From Viridibacterium sp047600765 (lineage in GTDB: Bacteria > Pseudomonadota > Gammaproteobacteria > Burkholderiales > Rhodocyclaceae): DNA of 64,000 nt. How positions within the stretch are numbered: the first letter of the stretch is position 1; the number at the start of each line of letters is the position of its first letter. This document shows, piece by piece, positions 59,641 through 64,000 of this stretch. Below the pieces are notes generated by a model. It did no database searches. It saw only the letters and a list, made by a program, of their open reading frames with translations, and was not told where the DNA came from. The DNA is taken from contig JASGKF010000001.1 of NCBI GenBank assembly GCA_047600765.1, positions 1,612,001 to 1,676,000 of the forward strand, given 5' to 3'. A program made the position numbers and the translations under genes.

Positions 59641-61398
59641 TCAGGGCTTGGGATTGCTGGCTGCCCAGGTCGGGAAGCTGCTCAGCAGGGTCTGCGCGAC
59701 CACGTTGTACTGCGCATAGCCCGTCAGGCGTTCGGCCGACACCGCGGTGGTCGAACCGAAGATCAGGCCATACACACTGCTCGACGCACCATGGCGATCG
59801 GCAAAGTCGCCGAACAGCATGCGACCGCGCGCCGACAGCGTGCTTGCCGTGGGGTTGTAGACGCTGAGGTCGTAGAAGCGTGCCCACGAGTTCTTGCTGC
59901 TGTCGCTGGTCAGGACACCGCTGACCCAGGCCTTGCCATCGATCTGCGTGGCCTTGAAGAAGTCGGCCGCGGCATAGACAGCGGTGCGCATGGTGGCGTC
60001 CGGGTTGGGCAGCGTCATCAGGAACTTGACGATCTTGCCGCTCTCGGCCGACGACAGGGCCGCCATTTCATAAGCCCGTGCCGGCGTGGGCTTGAGCGTG
60101 AAGACGTCGTGCTGCTGGCCCCAGATGGTCAGCTGGCCGTTGATGCGCACCTGGTTCGACAGCAGCCAGGTGATGCCGTTGCCCGCCGCGGAGGCGGCCT
60201 TGTTGCGCAGGGTGCTGTCGACGAAGGCGAAGTCGCTGTTGGAGCTGGTGCCGATCTCGCGCAGCAGCTTGATGATGTTGAGCATCACGTCATCGTTGAG
60301 CGTCACAGCATCGTGATACGCGCTGCCCGACACCGGATAGTTCTGCGGCCAGCCGTAGCTGGGGTACTGCGCCGCGAGGATGGCGTTGAGACCCTTGATG
60401 ATGGAGGCCTGGAACGTCGAGCGGTCCGTGCTCTGCGCCGTCTGCACTTTGGCGAGGTAACGGATCTCGGTCGTCAACGCAGCGTTGTCGAAGGTGCCGA
60501 CGTAGTTCCAGTCCGTGCTGCCGGAACCGCTCGGATCGATGTTGCTGCCGATGTACGACTGGCCCTTGGCGCGCTTGGTACCGGTACGCACCATGTTCTT
60601 GCCCCACAGGCCCGACGGCACCTGGAAGCTGACGATCTCGCGTGCGATGGCCAGTGCGTTGCTGGAGGCGTAGTACGAAGCCGTCTCCGACAGCGGCATG
60701 GTGTCCGGACCAGTCTTGTCCGAACCCCGTGCCGAGGGCACCGACGACAGACCCGAGCGCTCAGCCTTGAGCGTGGCCTTGTCGCTGGAGCGGGCGCTGT
60801 TGGAGTTGCTCAGGTAGGTCGTGAAAGCGGACTTCAGCGAGCCGGCTTCGGAATCGATGCGCGATTGCGTCAGCGGCTTGGTCTCGGTGTTCTTGCGGAT
60901 GTAGTCCGTGCAGGTCGAGACGCAGGCGCCGTCATTCGACGAAGCCGCGCTGGAGCTGCTCGAAGACTGGCTGGACGAGGAGCTGGAAGACGAGCTCGAC
61001 GGCGTCACACTGCTCGACGAGGACTTGCTCGAGGACGAGCTGCTCGACGGTGCAACGCTGCTGCTGGACTTGCTGGATGAAGAACTGCTCGATGCGACGC
61101 TGCTGGCCACGCTGCTTGCGCTCGACGACGAGGTCGTCGTGCTGGCGTAGGAGCACCATGCGGAGGTGGTGAAGCTGCTGCTGGGGTAGGCCGAGGTGGT
61201 GCAGGCGAAGCTGCCGGTCTTGGTGGCGTAGACGAACTCGCCGGACTTGCCGAGCGCCGTCGAGCGCGTGCCCGTCATCGTGCAGGTTGCGCCGGTGGCC
61301 TGGACGCACTTGGTGTAGCCGGACGGATAGTCCGTCGCGGCATGGGTCGTCAGCGCGGCAAATGCCAGCGCGACGCCAGCGAAAAGCCTGGCTTGCAT
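59641..61398 (-). CDS. secreted pectate lyase (PL10-like) with poly-Ser linker
   Basis: Extracellular enzyme cleaving polygalacturonate by beta-elimination, 585 residues. Signal peptide (LFAGVALAFAALTTHA), a small Cys-containing domain (about 20-85: YPSGYTKCVQATGATC, a possible carbohydrate-binding module), a nearly pure Ser linker (about 86-155), then the catalytic (alpha/alpha)-type domain with YGWPQNYP, LNDDVMLNIIKLLREI, TIWGQQHDVFTLKPTPARAYEMA (blocks) and SWARFYDL. These fit the PL10/PelA family. The second of two adjacent ATGs (61398) has the better ribosome-site spacing. An exact 19-bp palindrome lies upstream. Confidence 0.85.
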   Translation of the reverse strand: MQARLFAGVALAFAALTTHAATDYPSGYTKCVQATGATCTMTGTRSTALGKSGEFVYATKTGSFACTTSAYPSSSFTTSAWCSYASTTTSSSSASSVASSVASSSSSSSKSSSSVAPSSSSSSSKSSSSSVTPSSSSSSSSSSQSSSSSSAASSNDGACVSTCTDYIRKNTETKPLTQSRIDSEAGSLKSAFTTYLSNSNSARSSDKATLKAERSGLSSVPSARGSDKTGPDTMPLSETASYYASSNALAIAREIVSFQVPSGLWGKNMVRTGTKRAKGQSYIGSNIDPSGSGSTDWNYVGTFDNAALTTEIRYLAKVQTAQSTDRSTFQASIIKGLNAILAAQYPSYGWPQNYPVSGSAYHDAVTLNDDVMLNIIKLLREIGTSSNSDFAFVDSTLRNKAASAAGNGITWLLSNQVRINGQLTIWGQQHDVFTLKPTPARAYEMAALSSAESGKIVKFLMTLPNPDATMRTAVYAAADFFKATQIDGKAWVSGVLTSDSSKNSWARFYDLSVYNPTASTLSARGRMLFGDFADRHGASSSVYGLIFGSTTAVSAERLTGYAQYNVVAQTLLSSFPTWAASNPKP

Positions 61399-61468
61399 CA
61401 TCTGTCTCCTCGAAACCGTCTGGTCTGTTATGTGTCAGGCCGGTCGATCGCCAAGCCATCGCGCGAAT

Positions 61469-61487
61469 GTTAATTCGACGAATTAAC
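61469..61487. promoter_or_regulatory. 19-bp palindromic operator upstream of the pectate lyase gene
   Basis: GTTAATTCG-A-CGAATTAAC, perfect 9-bp arms, centred about 80 bp upstream of the start codon and within an otherwise GC-rich gap. Typical of a dimeric repressor site such as LacI, GntR or TetR families; the regulator is not in this window. Confidence 0.6.
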
Positions 61488-61578
61488 TGAGGAAAGCTGC
61501 AGCGCGGGAGGACACAGGAAGAACGTCACGCGGCTCGCCGCAAAACGTTCCACCTGTCAGCCAGCCTCAGAGGCTGCC

Positions 61579-63570
61579 TCAGGCCCCCGGTTTGGGCGCA
61601 AACATGGCCTGCAGCTTGGCGAGCTTGGCCAGCGCGTCTTCCTGCGACACCGGCTCGGCCTTCTTGCCGCCGCTGTGCTTCAAGCCATCGCCCAGCTCGG
61701 CGATGAAGCGCGAAGGCTCGACCGTTCGCACGTCCTTGCCGGATTTGCGTCGCTCGCAGTGGCTGATGGTCAGCGTGCGCTGGGCGCGTGTGACGCCGAC
61801 GTACATCAGGCGGCGCTCTTCCTCGATGGCGTCGCCCTCGATGCTGCTCTGGTGCGGCAGCATGCCTTCCTCGACACCGACGAGGAACACGTGCGGAAAC
61901 TCCAGGCCCTTGGAGGCATGCAGGGTCGCCAGCTGCACGGCGTCGCGCTCTTCGTCACCCTTGTCGAGCATGGAGATCAGCGCCACGGTCTGCGCCAGTT
62001 CCATGAGGTTCTTGCTGTCCTCCTCGCCCTTCTTCGACAGCCACTCGACGAAGTCGCGCACGTTGGACCACTTCGATTCGGCCTCGCGCTGCTCGCAATG
62101 TTCGAACAGGTGCGCTTCGTAACCGATGGCGCGCAGCAAGTCTTCGAGCACACGGCCGGCGGGCTCGCGCTGGGCGCGGTATTCGAGGTTGTTGATGAAG
62201 TTGCCGAACTCGCGCACGCCTTCGAGCTGGCGCGCGGCGACGTGCTCGGTGGCGCCTTCCTCGAAAGCCGCGGCGAACAGGCTGATCTGGCGTGTGCCGG
62301 CGTAGTTGCCCAGCGCCTCCAGCGTGCCCGCGCCAATGCCACGACGCGGCGTGGTGATGGCGCGGATGAAGGCGAGATCGTCGTCACCGTTGAGCAGCAG
62401 GCGCAGGTAGCAGGTGATGTCCTTGATCTCGGCGCGCTCGAAGAAGCTCTGCCCGCCCGACATCACGTAGGGGATCTTGTGATTGCGCAGCTGCTGCTCG
62501 AAGAGCCGTGCCTGGTGATTGCCGCGATAAAGGATGGCGTAATCGGAGAAGTGCGTACGGTGCTCGAAGCGATGCGTCGAGATCTTCATCGCGACGAGTT
62601 CGGCTTCCTGCTCCGGTGTGTGGGCAGCGACGATGCTGATGGCATCTCCGAGGCCGTGCTCGGACCACAGCTTCTTCTCGAACAGCTTCTCGTTGTTGGC
62701 GATCAGGGTGTTGGCCGCGTTGAGGATGCGGTTCGAAGAGCGGTAGTTCTGCTCCAGCTTGATGAGCTTGAGCTTGGGGTAATCGGTCTGCAGCGCGTAG
62801 AGGTTCTTCACGTCGGCGCCGCGCCAGGCGTAGATGGCCTGATCGTCATCGCCGACGGCCGTGAAGGCGCCACGCACGCCGGAGATCTGGCGCAGCAGCT
62901 TGTACTGCGCGCCATTGGTGTCCTGGTACTCATCGATGAGCAGGTAGCGCAGACGGTTCTGCCAGCGCTCCAGCGCCTCCGGGTGTTCGTCGAACAGGCG
63001 CACGGGCAGGGCGATGAGGTCGTCGAAGTCGACGGCCTGGTAGGCGCGCAGGGTCTTCTCGTAAGCCGGGTAGAGCTTGGCGGCGAGCTCGCTGGCTTCG
63101 TCCTTGACGAGCTTCACCGCCTCGTCAGGCGTGATCAGCGCGTTCTTCCAGCCCGAGATGGTCCATTGCACCGATTTCGTGAGGCTCTTGTCGTTACTGC
63201 CCATGACGTCGGAAACGATCTGCATCACGTCCGACGAGTCGAGGATGGAGAACTGCGGCTTCAACCCGGCAAGGCGCGCCTCCTGGCGCACGATCTTCAC
63301 GCCCAGCGCGTGGAAGGTGCACACCGTCAGTCCCTTGGCCGCGCCGCCCTCCAGCAGCTTGCCGACGCGCTCTTCCATCTCGCGCGCAGCCTTGTTGGTG
63401 AAGGTGATGGCGGCGATGTTGCGCGCCTCCATGCCGCACTCGCGCACCATGTAGGCGATCTTGTGGGTGATGACGCGCGTCTTGCCGCTGCCAGCACCCG
63501 CCAGCACGAGGCAGGGGCCGTCCAGGTACTTCGCGGCTTCGCGCTGGGGGGGATTGAGGTGGGAGAGCAT
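61579..63570 (-). CDS. rep: ATP-dependent DNA helicase Rep
   Basis: Superfamily 1A 3'-5' helicase that helps forks pass protein roadblocks. 663 residues from MLSHLNPPQREAAKYL at 63570 (a longer frame adds nine residues). Motif I AGAGSGKT, Ia ITFTNKAAREM, II LIDEYQDTN, III AVGDDDQAIYAWRGA, IV LEQNYRSS, V LHASKGLEFPHVFLVG, VI EERRLMYVGVTRAQ. Length and sequence fit Rep rather than the longer UvrD; the C-terminus is short and basic. Confidence 0.92.
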   Translation of the reverse strand: MLSHLNPPQREAAKYLDGPCLVLAGAGSGKTRVITHKIAYMVRECGMEARNIAAITFTNKAAREMEERVGKLLEGGAAKGLTVCTFHALGVKIVRQEARLAGLKPQFSILDSSDVMQIVSDVMGSNDKSLTKSVQWTISGWKNALITPDEAVKLVKDEASELAAKLYPAYEKTLRAYQAVDFDDLIALPVRLFDEHPEALERWQNRLRYLLIDEYQDTNGAQYKLLRQISGVRGAFTAVGDDDQAIYAWRGADVKNLYALQTDYPKLKLIKLEQNYRSSNRILNAANTLIANNEKLFEKKLWSEHGLGDAISIVAAHTPEQEAELVAMKISTHRFEHRTHFSDYAILYRGNHQARLFEQQLRNHKIPYVMSGGQSFFERAEIKDITCYLRLLLNGDDDLAFIRAITTPRRGIGAGTLEALGNYAGTRQISLFAAAFEEGATEHVAARQLEGVREFGNFINNLEYRAQREPAGRVLEDLLRAIGYEAHLFEHCEQREAESKWSNVRDFVEWLSKKGEEDSKNLMELAQTVALISMLDKGDEERDAVQLATLHASKGLEFPHVFLVGVEEGMLPHQSSIEGDAIEEERRLMYVGVTRAQRTLTISHCERRKSGKDVRTVEPSRFIAELGDGLKHSGGKKAEPVSQEDALAKLAKLQAMFAPKPGA

Positions 63571-63888
63571 GGGGTGGACCGTGTTGCAGGCCACCATTTT
63601 ACCGGACCGTCCGGGCTGCCCGAAAAGCCGCCAACAAGCTCTGCCGTGGCGGGCTATACCGTTCGTAAGCGCCGAACGGCGATGCAGTGCATCAAATAAG
63701 TGGCGCTTTGTGGTTTTTCCCGTTCTGTCGTTCGAAAAACAGCAAATTCGATATTTACATCAAAGGAAAATGTTTACCCGGCAAATTCACTGTTGGTCGC
63801 AATAAGTTTCATTAATTCAAAATTTTGATGGTCTTGACGCAAATTGAATTGAACACAACGTCTTTGATAGTCGAGAAGGATTCTCATC
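63571..63888. other. AT-rich intergenic region upstream of the last gene
   Basis: 318 bp; from about 63700 it is clearly more AT-rich than the rest of the window, as expected of a promoter region. TTGACG at 63833 could be a -35 box, but no good -10 hexamer follows at 17 bp. No gene or strong repeat seen. Confidence 0.4.
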
Positions 63889-64000
63889 ATGTCAGCCCAA
63901 GCCACCGCCTCCCACGCCTATGTTCCCCAGAAAACAGCTCTGGGCGCCGAGATGCTGGCCCAGCGCGAAGCTGGCCTGAGCTACACGACACGCCGCGTAT
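63889..64000 (+). CDS. unidentified protein, N-terminus only
   Basis: An open frame starts at ATG 63889 with GAGAAGGA eight bases upstream and reaches the window edge after 37 codons (MSAQATASHAYVPQKTALGA, then EMLAQREAGLSYTTRRV). The good ribosome site and the AT-rich promoter region upstream support a real gene. There is too little sequence to name a family; no signal peptide is visible. Confidence 0.6.
   Translation, partial: MSAQATASHAYVPQKTALGAEMLAQREAGLSYTTRRV

Noticed and set aside
60930..61140. Possible CRISPR or tandem-repeat array
   Set aside because: The repetition is codon-level serine coding inside the pectate lyase frame, with no fixed unit length and no spacers.

Overview
The window is a GC-rich, gene-dense stretch of bacterial chromosome with no phage, integrase, transposase or CRISPR array. 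The gene content points to a betaproteobacterium. It has the nitrogen-PTS set (rpoN, hpf, ptsN, hprK) running on from recA-recX-lptB, a complete atpIBEFHAGDC operon, glyQ-glyS, ubiK next to comM, and a TorF porin-glnK-amtB operon. A Rhodocyclales-like organism is my best guess, but I cannot place it lower with confidence. Poly-serine linkers in two exported proteins and a PL10 pectate lyase suggest a free-living aquatic or plant-debris degrader.

Layout. 1-6.6 kb: partial rlmI, a small exonuclease, a Cpx-like two-component system with its CpxP/Spy-like partner, an EF-hand protein and a fused alpha-carbonic anhydrase. 6.6-13 kb: glycerophosphodiesterase, fatty acid desaturase, a MocR regulator with clear operators, two small exported or membrane proteins and an intradiol-dioxygenase-like lipoprotein. 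13-18.9 kb: xthA, a small lipoprotein and glyS-glyQ (one operon), a periplasmic binding protein, and two tRNA-Lys genes around a 100-bp inverted-repeat element. 19-21.6 kb: a NitT/TauT-type ABC transporter. 22-29 kb: the ATP synthase operon. 29-35 kb: a TPR/glycosyltransferase-like protein and an RND efflux pair. 35-41 kb: recA to hprK. 41-48.4 kb: nitronate monooxygenase, DUF2167 plus site-2 protease, ilvA, and the amtB-glnK-TorF operon behind a sigma-54/NtrC promoter. 48.7-64 kb: ubiK, comM, hydrolase, an orphan TRAP-type binding protein, tandem FKBP, YjdF, YbaK, DUF748, a GT4 glycosyltransferase, zwf, pectate lyase, rep and the start of one more gene.

Most notable. Six genes (histidine kinase, ABC permease, ABC ATPase, atpG three times, atpA, TRAP binding protein) are broken by eight frameshifts. 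Every one falls at the same heptamer, GTTCNAC, where the family sequence requires GTCNAC. A shared cause, most likely a motif-specific sequencing or base-modification artefact, explains this better than independent mutation, because atpA and atpG are needed for the otherwise intact ATP synthase. Second, three regions carry pentamers repeated every 10 bp (GTAAA type, as for CpxR). They lie upstream of the cpxP-like gene, the EF-hand gene and the dioxygenase-like gene, and suggest a local envelope-stress regulon. Third, three NtrC-like boxes and a -24/-12 promoter precede TorF-glnK-amtB, tying that operon to the rpoN gene in the same window.
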